From: Chryseobacterium arachidis
GTDB taxonomy: Bacteria; Bacteroidota; Bacteroidia; Flavobacteriales; Weeksellaceae
Length of the DNA: 64,000 nt
NCBI RefSeq assembly: GCF_900129245.1
Contig: NZ_FQUT01000004.1
Span: 372,001 to 436,000, forward strand
Direction of reading: 5' to 3'
In this document: positions 27,026 to 36,190 of the stretch, one piece after another
Position numbering within the stretch: position 1 is the first letter of the stretch
How the letters are laid out: each line of letters opens with the position of its first letter
Position numbers and translations under genes: made by a program
Notes under the pieces: model-generated
What the model was told of the DNA's origin: nothing
Databases searched by the model: none
Seen by the model: the letters and a program-made list of their open reading frames with translations, nothing else

Positions 27026-27568
27026 CTACAATGCAGTGGCAGTATAAGTTACTGTCTGCATGTAGGTTCCCTTAGGTTTTCCAAGAAGTATGTTTGATGC
27101 TTTTTCTGCCGAAATAGAATAGGCAATATTTAAAGATTGTTTGGCACCTGAACTTGCATTACCTACCAGGACTTGATCGGTTGTAGATAAAGTGACTTGA
27201 TTCAGGGTTCCTGTTAAACTTCCGCCCGGTATCGCTTTTACCTGTAATATATCAACCGGAATTGCGTTGGTACCACTTACAAAGTGCGCGCCCTCAGATT
27301 TTACTTTTACATCAAAATTTTTGGAAGAAATAATGACTAAACTATTGGGGACTGTCACGTTTTTTGAAGAATTATAATCTGATGTATTCCCATAATTAAA
27401 ATCTACAGCACCTCCCGAAGCAACAGATCCTGCATCCATTGAAATAACATCCCCTAAAATAATATTTACTGTTGAACTGGCCTGTCCCGAATTTTGTGCC
27501 AGAAACAGGTCGGTTCCTAAAGCGATTGCTCCCAGAGATAAAATAGTGATAAAGACTCGTTTTTTCAT
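27026..27568 (-). CDS. Pilin-like secreted subunit, divergent copy 3
   Basis: About 180 residues from the ATG at 27568, with a signal peptide (MKKRVFITILSLGAIALG). The fold pattern matches copies 1 and 2 (ASSTVNIILGDVISMDAGS, FNYGNTSDYNSSKNVTVPNS, GKPKGTYMQTVTYTATAL) but the sequence is clearly divergent. It is followed by a strong terminator, so it is a separate unit and might be a minor or alternative subunit. The upstream region lacks the TGTAGT-N6-ACTACA dyad, so its regulation probably differs. Confidence 0.7.
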   Translation of the reverse strand: MKKRVFITILSLGAIALGTDLFLAQNSGQASSTVNIILGDVISMDAGSVASGGAVDFNYGNTSDYNSSKNVTVPNSLVIISSKNFDVKVKSEGAHFVSGTNAIPVDILQVKAIPGGSLTGTLNQVTLSTTDQVLVGNASSGAKQSLNIAYSISAEKASNILLGKPKGTYMQTVTYTATAL

Positions 27569-27871
27569 GATTGCCAATTTGAAGATTTGTGATATAATAT
27601 TGTCATTTAAAATTAATTAGCCTGACAAATATCATTAAAATCAAATTTAATAACATTCTGTGACATGACCAAAGCCTTTTTAATCATTGACTAAAGTATT
27701 ATCATCATAAAGTCTACGAATATTTCAATTTAATAGTTAATCCTACACCCGGTTTTCAGATTGCAGAAATCCTTATCAGGCCCTATACAGCAGAAATACC
27801 GGCAGTCCGTAATCTCATTGGAGCTGACAGGGATTGATTTTATTTTGATTATAATAAAAAATTTACATCTT

Positions 27872-28140
27872 TTAGTTTCCTTTATTTTGTTCACTATTTC
27901 TTAACTGATTGATAAAGTATGAAGGGGTAACTCCTGTTTCCTTTTTAAATGCATTGGCAAACACCTCTCTGGAAGCAAAACCGCAGTATTCCGCAAGATA
28001 AGTGATTTTATATTCCCTGAATACCGGCTCTTTGTACAACTGTTCTGTAAAATGCTGAATTCTCAGACCGTTCAGATAACTATTAAATCTGGGGATCCCA
28101 TAGAAATCGTTGAGCTGGATGAGATACATAGTTATATCCA
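27872..28140 (-). pseudogene. Truncated TPR-AraC-type regulator (C-terminal part)
   Basis: The frame encodes only the AraC-type DNA-binding end (YKITYLAEYCGFASREVFAN, TGVTPSYFINQL), preceded by a MYLIQLNDFYGIPRFNSYL stretch. It resembles the end of the intact regulator at 41567-43270. At ~28140 similarity ends abruptly at an IS1-type sequence on the opposite strand. The 5' part of the gene is therefore gone. Confidence 0.7.
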
Positions 28141-28506
28141 GAATAAAAAAACTACTGCTTGACGTGGATTGATGTTGATAGATTTGGAAAACGCTTCGTC
28201 GATTTTGTTTGTGGAAAAAGAAGCACGGCAACATTCAGGAGACTCTGGAACCGTTTGAAATATGATGATATTAATGGCTTTTGCAGTGATTACTGGAAAA
28301 GCTATTCAGAATTAATTCCTGAAGAAAAGCATTGCGAATCAAAAACAGAAACCTTCACCGTTGAAGGTTACAATTCCAGAATCAGACATTATTTGGCAAG
28401 ATTTAAAAGAAAGACAAAGTGTTATTCTAAAAAACAATATATGTTAGAGAACTCATTAAAGCTATTATTTTTAAAACTTAATAAACAATTAGATATTTTA
28501 ATTTAA
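28141..28506 (+). mobile_element. IS1-family transposase fragment (InsB C-terminal part)
   Basis: The frame reads DRFGKRFVDFVCGKRST, then WNRLKYDDINGFCSDYWKSY, then TVEGYNSRIRHYLARF and a TAA at 28506. This is the DDE-domain C-terminal half of IS1-type transposases. The N-terminal half and left terminal repeat are missing. It abuts the truncated AraC gene, so insertion followed by deletion is likely. Confidence 0.75.
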
Positions 28507-29156
28507 CAACATCATTATTTTTAGTTCGATTTACTTCATTAATACAGCTTTTTTGAAAAGTGTCGTGGATGAGTTGTCTTTTTTCGTCACCAACATCTAA
28601 ATTATTACTTTGATTAATATTGAATTTACGGTGTTTTAAACTTGCTGAACATTATTGTCGTATCTGTTTTGGTTTGCTATCATTGGGTTTCCTAAACATG
28701 AAATACTTAGTTGCTTCGGATCATGATATTGTGTAGTGTTTAGAGAAACTATTGCACCTTTCATAGCCAATCATATTTCCGTTAGAATCCAAATATCATA
28801 TCGGTTATAAAATGAATTGTACTTTTTGGTTGTAGTTTGAGAAAAACAAAAAATTCCGATTAGCAGACATACGGAAATAAACATCTTTTTCATAGATGAA
28901 TATTTTATTCACCCAGCCCCCAAAGTTTAAGGTTTAATTAAATAGAAAGCGTAGGATTCAAGCTTACTGTTAATGAGTGGTATACTAGATACACAAATAA
29001 ACTAAGCCAACGCCATAGCATGGGCATGAGGTCTACTATCTCGTACATCTTTAAATTAACAGTTTTCAGTAATAAGAATAAATAGCTAACGCTTTGTTTT
29101 TTTCGTTAAAACTCTAAACACAAATATATAAATTTTGCAGTTGTTGATTAAAAAGT
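28507..29156. other. Noncoding and decayed DNA between IS fragment and arsR
   Basis: About 650 bases with no intact gene. The one recognisable item is a frameshifted small secreted protein at 28636-28893 (listed separately). Confidence 0.5.
28636..28893 (-). pseudogene. Frameshifted small secreted protein
   Basis: From the ATG at 28893: MKKMFISVCLLIGIFCFSQT (signal peptide), TTKKYNSFYNRYD, then a frameshift, LDSNGNMIGYERCNSFSKHY, a second shift, and DPKQLSISCLGNPMIANQNR, then YDNNVQQV-stop. The joined frames give a coherent ~80-residue secreted protein of a common flavobacterial type, now inactive. Confidence 0.5.
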
Positions 29157-29190
29157 TTTGTATTTAAATAATTAATCGTAATATTGCGAT
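29157..29190 (+). promoter_or_regulatory. arsR promoter with overlapping ArsR box
   Basis: TTTG at 29157-29160 and TAATATTG at 29179-29186 (spacer 18) form a Bacteroidota-type promoter. The -7 element sits inside the near-palindrome ATCGTAATATTGCGAT (29175-29190, one mismatched pair), an obvious ArsR operator. Repression by occlusion of the promoter is expected. Confidence 0.65.
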
Positions 29191-29209
29191 ATAATAATTA
29201 TTTGAAATT

Positions 29210-29536
29210 ATGGGAGCAACCAAAACTGACCATTTTACAGATGAACAAAATAAAATTGCTATAATAGCGAAAGCTTTAGGACATCCTGCAAGAATTGCAA
29301 TTATTGAGTATCTGTTGAAAGTAAATACTTGTATCTGTGGTGATATTGTTAATGAATTACCGTTAGCGCAAGCAACCGTTTCTCAACATTTAAAAGAATT
29401 GAAGAATGCGGGTCTTATTAAAGGAAACATTGAAGGAACAGCTATTTGCTACTGTATTGATGAAAATACTTTTGGAGTGCTAAAAGATTACTTTTCAAAT
29501 ATAATCTTAAAGACTACAAATCAGAAATGCTGTTAA
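29210..29536 (+). CDS. arsR: ArsR-family arsenic-responsive repressor
   Basis: 108 residues with a winged helix-turn-helix (LAQATVSQHLKELKNAGLIK, residues ~52-71). A Cys-x-Cys at 41/43 (NTCICGDI) sits in the alpha-3 helix position used for As(III), with additional Cys80, Cys82, Cys107 and Cys108. It is the first gene of the arsenic operon and its promoter overlaps an ArsR-like box, so it is autoregulated. The name rests on family and context. Confidence 0.88.
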   Translation: MGATKTDHFTDEQNKIAIIAKALGHPARIAIIEYLLKVNTCICGDIVNELPLAQATVSQHLKELKNAGLIKGNIEGTAICYCIDENTFGVLKDYFSNIILKTTNQKCC

Positions 29537-29546
29537 AGCATTTTTT
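29525..29546 (+). terminator. Hairpin at the end of arsR
   Basis: AATGC...GCATT stem followed by TTTTTT, overlapping the last arsR codons. With a second ArsR box following, it suggests partial termination and a separate internal promoter for the downstream genes. Confidence 0.45.
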
Positions 29547-29557
29547 CAAGCATATTT

Positions 29558-29572
29558 ATCGCAATATTGCAT
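29558..29572 (+). promoter_or_regulatory. Second ArsR-box-like site
   Basis: ATCGCAATATTGCAT contains a perfect 10-bp dyad GCAATATTGC and matches the arsR box at 29175-29190. It lies 21-35 bases before the DUF6428-type gene. Confidence 0.55.
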
Positions 29573-29592
29573 TTAACCAATAAATAAAATTT

Positions 29593-30066
29593 ATGAAACT
29601 ATCTGAAATTAAAGAAATCTTACCAACATTAGATAATGTTGAATTTCAATTAGAAAATGGAACTTTTGTTCCCGAACACTTCCATGTAACAGAAGTAGGA
29701 ACTGTAACAAAACATTTTATTGATTGTGGTGGAACTATTAGAAATGAAAAAGTAGTAAACTTTCAATTATGGAATGCTGATGATTTTGAACATCGTTTAA
29801 AGCCCGCAAAACTTTTAAACATTATTAAGTTATCAGAAGAAAAACTTGGTATTGAGAATGACGAAATTGAAGTTGAATATCAAAATACTACCATAGGAAA
29901 ATTTGATTTAGAATTTAACGGGAAAAACTTTGTTCTTAAAAATAAAACAACAGCGTGTTTAGCTCAGGATGCTTGCGGAATTCCAACGGAAAAACAAAAA
30001 GTAAACTTATCTGAACTTTCTAATAATCAAACTTCTTGTTGCACTCCAAATTCAGGGTGCTGCTAA
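29593..30066 (+). CDS. DUF6428-type protein of the arsenic operon
   Basis: A 157-residue soluble protein of a family (DUF6428, as I recall) found in Bacteroidota ars operons. It begins MKLSEIKEILPTLDNVEFQL and ends in a Cys cluster SCCTPNSGCC, which could bind As(III). Two further Cys occur at CLAQDAC. A role as arsenic chaperone or sensor is inference. Confidence 0.65.
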   Translation: MKLSEIKEILPTLDNVEFQLENGTFVPEHFHVTEVGTVTKHFIDCGGTIRNEKVVNFQLWNADDFEHRLKPAKLLNIIKLSEEKLGIENDEIEVEYQNTTIGKFDLEFNGKNFVLKNKTTACLAQDACGIPTEKQKVNLSELSNNQTSCCTPNSGCC

Positions 30067-30080
30067 ATTCAAATAATACT

Positions 30081-30692
30081 ATGTATCCAAAACTATTAAA
30101 AACAATAGAATTACTGAAAAATCAGGAAATCAGTGAAGAAAGGAAGGCTACTTTAGCACCATTGGTTGATTTTATCCAAAAAAGATTGGAAGAGCAAAAA
30201 GAAATAACCATTAACTTTATTTGTACTCATAATTCAAGGAGAAGTCATTTATCGCAAGTTTGGGCGCAGGTTGCGAGCGCTTATTATGATATTCCGAATA
30301 TCACCTGTTATTCAGGGGGGACAGAAGAAACTGCAATGTTTCCCAAGGTTGCAGAGACTTTGCAAGAACAGGGACTTTTTATCAGTAAAATTTCTGGTAC
30401 AGATAATCCTGTATATGCCATTAAGTATGATGAAGATAGACACCCTATTATTGGTTTTTCCAAAAGATATGATAGTTCATTTAATCCTACTAACGGGTTT
30501 GTTGCAATTATGACCTGCTCTCAGGCGGACGGCGGCTGTCCTTTTATTGCAGGCGCAGATAAACGGATTCCAATAACTTTTGAAGACCCTAAAATGTCAG
30601 ATAATACATCTGAACAAACAAAGGTTTACAATGAAAGAAGTTTGCAGATTGGTGCTGAAATGTTCTACGTCTTTTCACAAATAAAAAAATAA
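30081..30692 (+). CDS. arsC: Arsenate reductase of the LMW-phosphatase type
   Basis: From the ATG at 30081 the product is 203 residues. The P-loop CTHNSRRS (Cys48-x5-Arg54) is that of thioredoxin-coupled ArsC/low-molecular-weight tyrosine phosphatases. An N-terminal helical extension (1-40) precedes it, and TCSQADGGCPFI near residue 155 supplies further Cys. It reduces As(V) to As(III) for export. An upstream TTG (30036) would overlap the DUF6428 gene and is unlikely to be the start. Confidence 0.82.
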   Translation: MYPKLLKTIELLKNQEISEERKATLAPLVDFIQKRLEEQKEITINFICTHNSRRSHLSQVWAQVASAYYDIPNITCYSGGTEETAMFPKVAETLQEQGLFISKISGTDNPVYAIKYDEDRHPIIGFSKRYDSSFNPTNGFVAIMTCSQADGGCPFIAGADKRIPITFEDPKMSDNTSEQTKVYNERSLQIGAEMFYVFSQIKK

Positions 30693-30693
30693 A

Positions 30694-31185
30694 ATGGAAA
30701 TAATTTCAATCAAGAAACATCACTATCAAGATATTGCCAATATTTACAAACAAGGCATTGAAACAGGTATTGCAACATTTGAAACCTCAGTACCAACATG
30801 GGAAACTTGGAATGAAAGCAAACTATTACACAGTAGATTTGTAGCTGTTGATAATCATGATGTGTTAGGATGGGTTGCTTTATCAAAAGTTAGTAGCCGT
30901 TGTGTATATGAAGGCGTAGCAGAAGTAAGTATCTATATTGCTGAAAAACATAGAGGAAAGGGAGTGGGAAAAATGTTATTGGAAAATGTTATTAAGGAAA
31001 GTGAAGCTAATGGTATTTGGACTTTGCAGTCAGGAATGTTTGCCGAAAACGAAGCAACCATAGCATTACATAAAATAGTTGGATTCAGAATCATAGGTTA
31101 TCGAGAAAAGATAGGCAAACTTGGAGGAGTATGGAAAGATAATGTGATTATGGAAAGAAGAAGTAAAGTCGTTGGAATAAATTAA
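30694..31185 (+). CDS. GNAT acetyltransferase, ArsN/PAT-like
   Basis: 163 residues of the phosphinothricin-acetyltransferase-like GNAT branch: IATFETSVPTWETW at the substrate side and RGKGVGKMLLENVI for acetyl-CoA binding. Members in arsenic operons (ArsN1) acetylate arsinothricin. One base separates it from arsC, so it is in the same transcript. The substrate is inferred from context. Confidence 0.75.
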   Translation: MEIISIKKHHYQDIANIYKQGIETGIATFETSVPTWETWNESKLLHSRFVAVDNHDVLGWVALSKVSSRCVYEGVAEVSIYIAEKHRGKGVGKMLLENVIKESEANGIWTLQSGMFAENEATIALHKIVGFRIIGYREKIGKLGGVWKDNVIMERRSKVVGIN

Positions 31186-31191
31186 AATGAA

Positions 31192-32223
31192 ATGCAAACA
31201 AAATTAAAATTTCTTGATAGATTTCTCACTCTTTGGATATTCTTAGCAATGTTTTTAGGAATTGGCTTAGGATATTTCTTTCCTAACATTTCTAATATAA
31301 CCAATTCCTTATCAGTAGGAACTACTAATATTCCATTGGCAGTCGGTTTAATCATTATGATGTACCCGCCGTTAGCAAAGGTTGATTATTCATTGTTGCC
31401 TAAAGTTTTTCAAGATAAAAAAGCAATTGGAGTTTCTTTGTTACTGAATTGGATTATCGGTCCAGTTTTAATGTTCTTGTTAGCAATTATTTTCTTGAGA
31501 AATGAACCTAACTATATGATTGGGTTAATTCTTATTGGATTAGCGAGATGTATTGCAATGGTACTTGTATGGAATGATTTAGCAAAAGGTAATCGTGAGT
31601 ATGGAGCATTATTAGTAGCTCTGAACAGTATATTTCAGGTATTAAGTTACAGTTTTATGGTTTGGCTCTTTATCAATGTTTTACCTGCAAAATTAGGTTT
31701 GGCTAATTTTAATGTAACTGTATCGATGAGAGACGTTACCGAAAGTGTTTTGATATATTTAGGAATTCCTTTTACAGCAGGTTTTTTAAGCCGTTATTTT
31801 TTAGTTAAATCAAAAGGTTTAGAATGGTACAATAGAAAGTTTGTTCCTATAATATCTCCACTGACTTTATATGCGCTGCTATTTACGATTGTACTGATGT
31901 TCAGTATCAAAGGAGACAAAATTTTAGAATTACCATTTGACGTTATAAAAGTAGCTGTACCTTTAATTTTGTACTTCTTGCTAATGTTCTTTGTGAGTTT
32001 CTTTATCAACAAATCGCTAGGTGTTCCCTATGATAAAAATGCTTCAATAGCTTTTACCGCTACAGGAAATAATTTTGAATTAGCAATTGCAGTGGCGATT
32101 GCAGTGTTTGGAATCCACTCTCAACAGGCATTTGTAGGAGTAATCGGACCAGTAGTTGAAGTTCCTGTTTTAATATTACTTGTAAGAATAAGTTTATGGT
32201 TGAAGAAGAAATATTATAATTAG
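31192..32223 (+). CDS. acr3: Acr3-type arsenite efflux permease
   Basis: A 343-residue, ten-helix membrane protein with the Acr3 signature [18 protein letters not shown], including the essential Cys (residue 120), and the late [10 protein letters not shown] helix with the conserved Glu. It exports As(III) across the inner membrane. Last gene of the operon, followed by a strong terminator. Confidence 0.9.
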   Translation: MQTKLKFLDRFLTLWIFLAMFLGIGLGYFFPNISNITNSLSVGTTNIPLAVGLIIMMYPPLAKVDYSLLPKVFQDKKAIGVSLLLNWIIGPVLMFLLAIIFLRNEPNYMIGLILIGLARCIAMVLVWNDLAKGNREYGALLVALNSIFQVLSYSFMVWLFINVLPAKLGLANFNVTVSMRDVTESVLIYLGIPFTAGFLSRYFLVKSKGLEWYNRKFVPIISPLTLYALLFTIVLMFSIKGDKILELPFDVIKVAVPLILYFLLMFFVSFFINKSLGVPYDKNASIAFTATGNNFELAIAVAIAVFGIHSQQAFVGVIGPVVEVPVLILLVRISLWLKKKYYN

Positions 32224-32248
32224 CTCAAAACTGCAAAAAGAATTTAAT

Positions 32249-32279
32249 AACCTTAACCATCTTGCGTTAAGGTTTTTTA
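32249..32279 (+). terminator. Terminator of the ars operon
   Basis: AACCTTAAC/GTTAAGGTT stem with an 8-base loop and a TTTTTT tail, 26 bases after the acr3 stop. Confidence 0.85.
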
Positions 32280-32347
32280 TTGTGAAAAGGTGTGATAATC
32301 ATTACCTCTGGTTTCGTCAGATGTTCCAAAATCAATGATTTGAAAAA

Positions 32348-32497
32348 ATGTCTACCTATGTCGTCACCTCAAAATTTTTATATAGGCATTGTATATCTTT
32401 TAATCTTCCGAGTTTTATTATTATTGATTGGGAAGCTACGGCAGGAAATATTATATATGATTATTTTGAGAGTTCGGGATATTATTTCAAATCTTAA
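32348..32497 (+). CDS. Possible 49-aa ORF, unrecognised
   Basis: MSTYVVTSKFLYRHCISFNL then PSFIIIDWEATAGNIIYDYF and ESSGYYFKS. It looks more protein-like than the longer overlapping frame, but no family is recognised. It may be a remnant. Confidence 0.25.
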   Translation: MSTYVVTSKFLYRHCISFNLPSFIIIDWEATAGNIIYDYFESSGYYFKS

Positions 32498-32765
32498 AAA
32501 TTATTCTATATTTGTTATGACAGATATAATTTTTATATGTCTTAGTATTCAGATTAATTTAATCAAGTTTAAGCAGATTAAAAAAAGAATATTTCTAAAA
32601 TTTGGGCACCTTGGGACATAAAACAAAAAAGAGAAAATGCAATTATTTAATTTTCAGTAATTTACAAATTCTCTTTTCATTCAATTAGTGACCGCAGCGG
32701 TAGATTTTTCGAACACTTTTGTAGAAGATTTGAATGAACTTGCTCAACTCTCATCCCTAATCTAA

Positions 32766-32984
32766 TTATAAAAAACAGATTGTATCAGAACTCTTTTTGA
32801 AAATATAACAAGATGTATAGCTTATTGTAACTCTGTTTTTGTAAAATTGGGATGACTTTACTCCATGATGATCCGCTCCATGAACCAATATAATTGTTGG
32901 TTTTTCTTTTCCTGTAACTGAATTTGCAGATTTTGGTCCGGCAAATGACAGTAAACTTATTAAAGCGAAGATTCTAAAGATCAT
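32766..32984 (-). pseudogene. N-terminal remnant of an alpha/beta hydrolase
   Basis: Starts with a signal-peptide-like MIFRIFALISLLSFAGPKSA, then KEKPTIILVHGADHHG. The HG oxyanion motif of alpha/beta hydrolases is recognisable, but the frame loses family character after ~40 residues and the catalytic region is absent. Confidence 0.5.
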
Positions 32985-33151
32985 TTTAAAAACAATTAAT
33001 TTTTGGCTGAAATGATTAATCTTTACATATTCTTAGTATTTACCAATCAAAGTAAATAACTAATAAAATTTACAGTAAATAATCTTTAACCTTTATAATT
33101 AATAATCAAAAAAAGAAACATTTACAAGCCAAAGATGTATGCAAAAGCAAT

Positions 33152-33181
33152 GGAGTACTAAATTTCAGCACTCCTTTTTTA
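33152..33181 (+). terminator. Orphan terminator-like hairpin
   Basis: GGAGT...ACTCC stem followed by seven T. No intact gene lies upstream, so it probably belonged to a lost gene. Confidence 0.4.
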
Positions 33182-33992
33182 TCATTTAAAAAATAATTTT
33201 TTATTATGACTTGATCTCCTCTTTTCTGGCTGATATGATACCTAATTTTCATATAATTTATAATATTTAACAATTAAAAGCACAGAAATACATTTCATGG
33301 AAAAATTTATTTTTATAATTTCTTAAAGCAGAAATATTAATTACAAAAGAAACGTTACTATCTGTAGTATTTTTTGCGGATATCATATTATAAAATCTAT
33401 TAAAAATTGATGTATGTTAACAAATGTTGATTATTAAATCGAAGTCAGAAATCGGGCATACTGCTAAAACAATCGCAATGGTAATCATTCCTTACAATCA
33501 TATGCTCGATTTATTATCGTTATATGGATTCCAACAATTTTACCATCTTCTCTCCGACTCCTTTGCGGGAATATATTTATTGTTTGTAGATTGGTACCCA
33601 TCTTTTTTTTCAGATATTCCTTTCCTCATAATTTCGACTTGATAGTTTTATTCTCAATATTTGTAATTTATTAGTGAGATTTAGAGGATATATAACTGTC
33701 TTTCAAAATCAACAATTAGCTTCTTAATGCATCAAGATCTACAGATAGCAAATCGCATCTTCAAGAGCTTAAATACTTAGTAAAATCTCTTCATTCTAAA
33801 CTTACTATCATTTTAATCTTAACTCTTCTTATAAAATTAAGTCTAAGCGTCTAGAAAGAATATTCCAGTTAAATAGAGTCTGTTAAAACTATATTAAAAG
33901 AGGAAAAGCAAATAGAAGCCATAGAACGACAGTAAAAAGAATCAATACCCTACCCTATTACTTTTGAGCATATCAATTTAAAACACAGAGTT

Positions 33993-35993
33993 ATGCAGGG
34001 AGAAGATGATTTAAAAGGCTTAGCCAAGATTATGGGATTCATGAGGGCAGTGAGTATTATACTGTTGTTAACGCATTTTTACTGGTTTTGTTATACTTTT
34101 TTTCTTGAGCAAGGGTGGGTTTTAGAGATTATTAATAAAATACTATCTAATTTTCAAAAGACTACAGGTTTATTTTCACATCCTTTTTACACTAAATTAT
34201 TTTCTATAATCCTCCTTTCCTTAAGTTGCTGGGGGACTAAAGGTGTTAAGAATGAAAAAATCACCTGGAAAAAGATTTATACTGCATTAGCAATCGGAGC
34301 TCCATTATTTTTTCTTAATGGATTACTATTAGACCCTTTTTTTAAATATTCTACTTTTTACTATATCCTAACTGCCTCCTGCGGCTATATCAGTTTAATG
34401 ATGTCCGGTGTTTGGATAAGTCGTCTTTTAAAAACCAATCTGGTGGAAGATGTTTTTAATAATGAGAACGAAAGTTTTCAACAAGAAACAAAACTAATGC
34501 AGAACGAATATTCCGTTAATCTTCCTACCAAGTTTTATTATAAAGGTCAGTGGAATGATGGATGGATCAATGTAGTAAATCCATTCCGGGCTACTATTGT
34601 TTTAGGTACACCTGGTTCGGGTAAATCTTACGCTATCATCAATAATTATATTAAACAGCATATTGAGAAAGGATTTTCAATGTACATCTATGACTTCAAG
34701 TTCGATGATCTCTCGACTATAGCATATAATCACTTACTCAAGCATTCTGACAAGTATACGGTCAAACCTAAATTCTACGTGATCAACTTTGATGATCCCA
34801 GCAAAAGTCATCGTTGTAACCCTTTGAATCCTGATTTCATGACGGATATCTCGGACGCTTATGAGGCAGCTTATACCATTATGCTCAATCTCAACAGAAG
34901 CTGGATCCAAAAACAAGGTGATTTTTTTGTAGAAAGCCCAATCATACTATTGGCTGCTATTATTTGGTTTTTAAAAATCTATGATAACGGGAAATATTGT
35001 ACATTCCCTCATGCTATTGAATTATTGAATAAAAAGTATGCTGATGTATTCACCATTTTAACAACCTATCCCGATTTAGAAAACTATCTTTCACCCTTTA
35101 TGGATGCATGGCAGGGAGGTGCACAAGATCAGCTACAAGGACAGATTGCTTCTGCAAAAATTCCTTTATCGAGAATGATTTCACCACAATTGTATTGGGT
35201 AATGACGGGTGATGACTTCACATTGGATATTAATAATCCAAAAGACCCCAAAATATTGTGTGTAGGAAACAATCCGGATCGTCAAAACATTTATTCAGCA
35301 GCATTGGGTTTATATAATTCAAGAATCGTAAAGCTTATCAATAAGAAAGGCCAGCTAAAAAGTTCGGTAATCATTGATGAGCTGCCCACTATCTATTTTA
35401 GAGGTCTCGACAACCTTATTGCTACAGCCAGAAGTAATAAAGTAGCAGTGTGTTTAGGATTTCAGGATTACTCACAGCTTATTCGCGATTATGGAGATAA
35501 AGAAAGTAAGGTCATTCAAAACATCGTAGGGAATATTTTTAGTGGGCAGGTTGTGGGAGAAACAGCTAAAAATCTTTCTGAAAGATTTGGGAAAGTACTT
35601 CAAAAACGTCAAAGTTTAAGCATCAACAGAAATGATACTTCAACTTCCATCTCCACCCAGTTAGACAGTCTGATTCCGGCTTCTAAAATTTCGACTTTGA
35701 CCCAAGGAATGTTTGTGGGAGCTGTATCAGATAATTTTGATGAACGAATTGAACAGAAAATATTTCGTTCAGAAATTGTTGTTAACAATGAAAAAGTTGC
35801 ATCTGAAGCAAAAGCATATCAGAAAATACCACAAATTATGGACTTTGCCAATGAGTTTGGAGAAAATACCATGAAAGAAGATATCCATACCAATTACCAA
35901 AGAATCAAAACTGACGTCTTATCTATTGTCAAAGAGGAATTAGAAAGAATTGAAAACGACCCTGCCCTTCAGCACCTGATACAAAAAAACTAA
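33993..35993 (+). CDS. Type IV coupling protein of a conjugative element (TraG/MobC-like)
   Basis: 666 residues. Two or three N-terminal membrane helices (18-145) include the HFYWFCYTFF motif of the YWFCY domain. The ATPase follows, with Walker A GTPGSGKS (205-212) and a Walker-B-like VIIDELPTIYF. Such proteins dock the relaxase-DNA complex to the type IV secretion channel. The relaxase gene usually upstream is not found; only broken frames precede it. A bidirectional hairpin follows. Confidence 0.85.
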   Translation: MQGEDDLKGLAKIMGFMRAVSIILLLTHFYWFCYTFFLEQGWVLEIINKILSNFQKTTGLFSHPFYTKLFSIILLSLSCWGTKGVKNEKITWKKIYTALAIGAPLFFLNGLLLDPFFKYSTFYYILTASCGYISLMMSGVWISRLLKTNLVEDVFNNENESFQQETKLMQNEYSVNLPTKFYYKGQWNDGWINVVNPFRATIVLGTPGSGKSYAIINNYIKQHIEKGFSMYIYDFKFDDLSTIAYNHLLKHSDKYTVKPKFYVINFDDPSKSHRCNPLNPDFMTDISDAYEAAYTIMLNLNRSWIQKQGDFFVESPIILLAAIIWFLKIYDNGKYCTFPHAIELLNKKYADVFTILTTYPDLENYLSPFMDAWQGGAQDQLQGQIASAKIPLSRMISPQLYWVMTGDDFTLDINNPKDPKILCVGNNPDRQNIYSAALGLYNSRIVKLINKKGQLKSSVIIDELPTIYFRGLDNLIATARSNKVAVCLGFQDYSQLIRDYGDKESKVIQNIVGNIFSGQVVGETAKNLSERFGKVLQKRQSLSINRNDTSTSISTQLDSLIPASKISTLTQGMFVGAVSDNFDERIEQKIFRSEIVVNNEKVASEAKAYQKIPQIMDFANEFGENTMKEDIHTNYQRIKTDVLSIVKEELERIENDPALQHLIQKN

Positions 35994-36022
35994 ATAATAA
36001 AATTTCCAGCGTAGCTAAATTA

Positions 36023-36056
36023 AAAGAGCGGAAAAATTTAAAATTTTCCGCTCTTT
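36023..36056. terminator. Hairpin after the coupling-protein gene
   Basis: AAAGAGCGGAAAA/TTTTCCGCTCTTT, a perfect 13-bp stem with A/T-rich ends, suited to terminate on both strands. Confidence 0.75.
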
Positions 36057-36159
36057 CAAATACTTGAACATAAAGTGTTTCGTTACTGTTATAAATGTAA
36101 TAGCCACGACCTTATCTGACGGTTAGGGTTTAAAATAATTGTCAGTTATCCAATACTGT

Positions 36160-36190
36160 CCTTACTTCCAAAAGTAAGGGTTTGTTTTTA
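36160..36190 (+). terminator. Second plus-strand terminator-like hairpin
   Basis: CCTTACTT/AAGTAAGG stem with a CCAA loop and a GTTTGTTTTT tail, just before the end of the convergent topoisomerase gene. Confidence 0.55.

Larger units (their letters stand above)
32280..33992. other. 1.7-kb decayed stretch between the ars operon and the ICE fragment
   Basis: No complete gene of normal size. Small protein-like fragments occur: 32348-32497 (+), a short open tail ending NTFVEDLNELAQLSSLI (+, to ~32764), the hydrolase remnant at 32766-32984 (-), and broken frames at ~33780-33990 just before the coupling-protein gene. The rest is AT-rich with many stops. Confidence 0.5.

Noticed and set aside
32292..32621. 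A 109-codon plus-strand frame after the ars terminator
   Set aside because: It starts with a non-ATG codon inside terminator-adjacent DNA, its composition (Ile/Leu/Phe-rich throughout) reflects AT bias, and a more protein-like short frame overlaps it in another register.
33424..33642. A 72-codon plus-strand frame
   Set aside because: Hydrophobic AT-driven composition, no family resemblance, no promoter or context; taken as chance.
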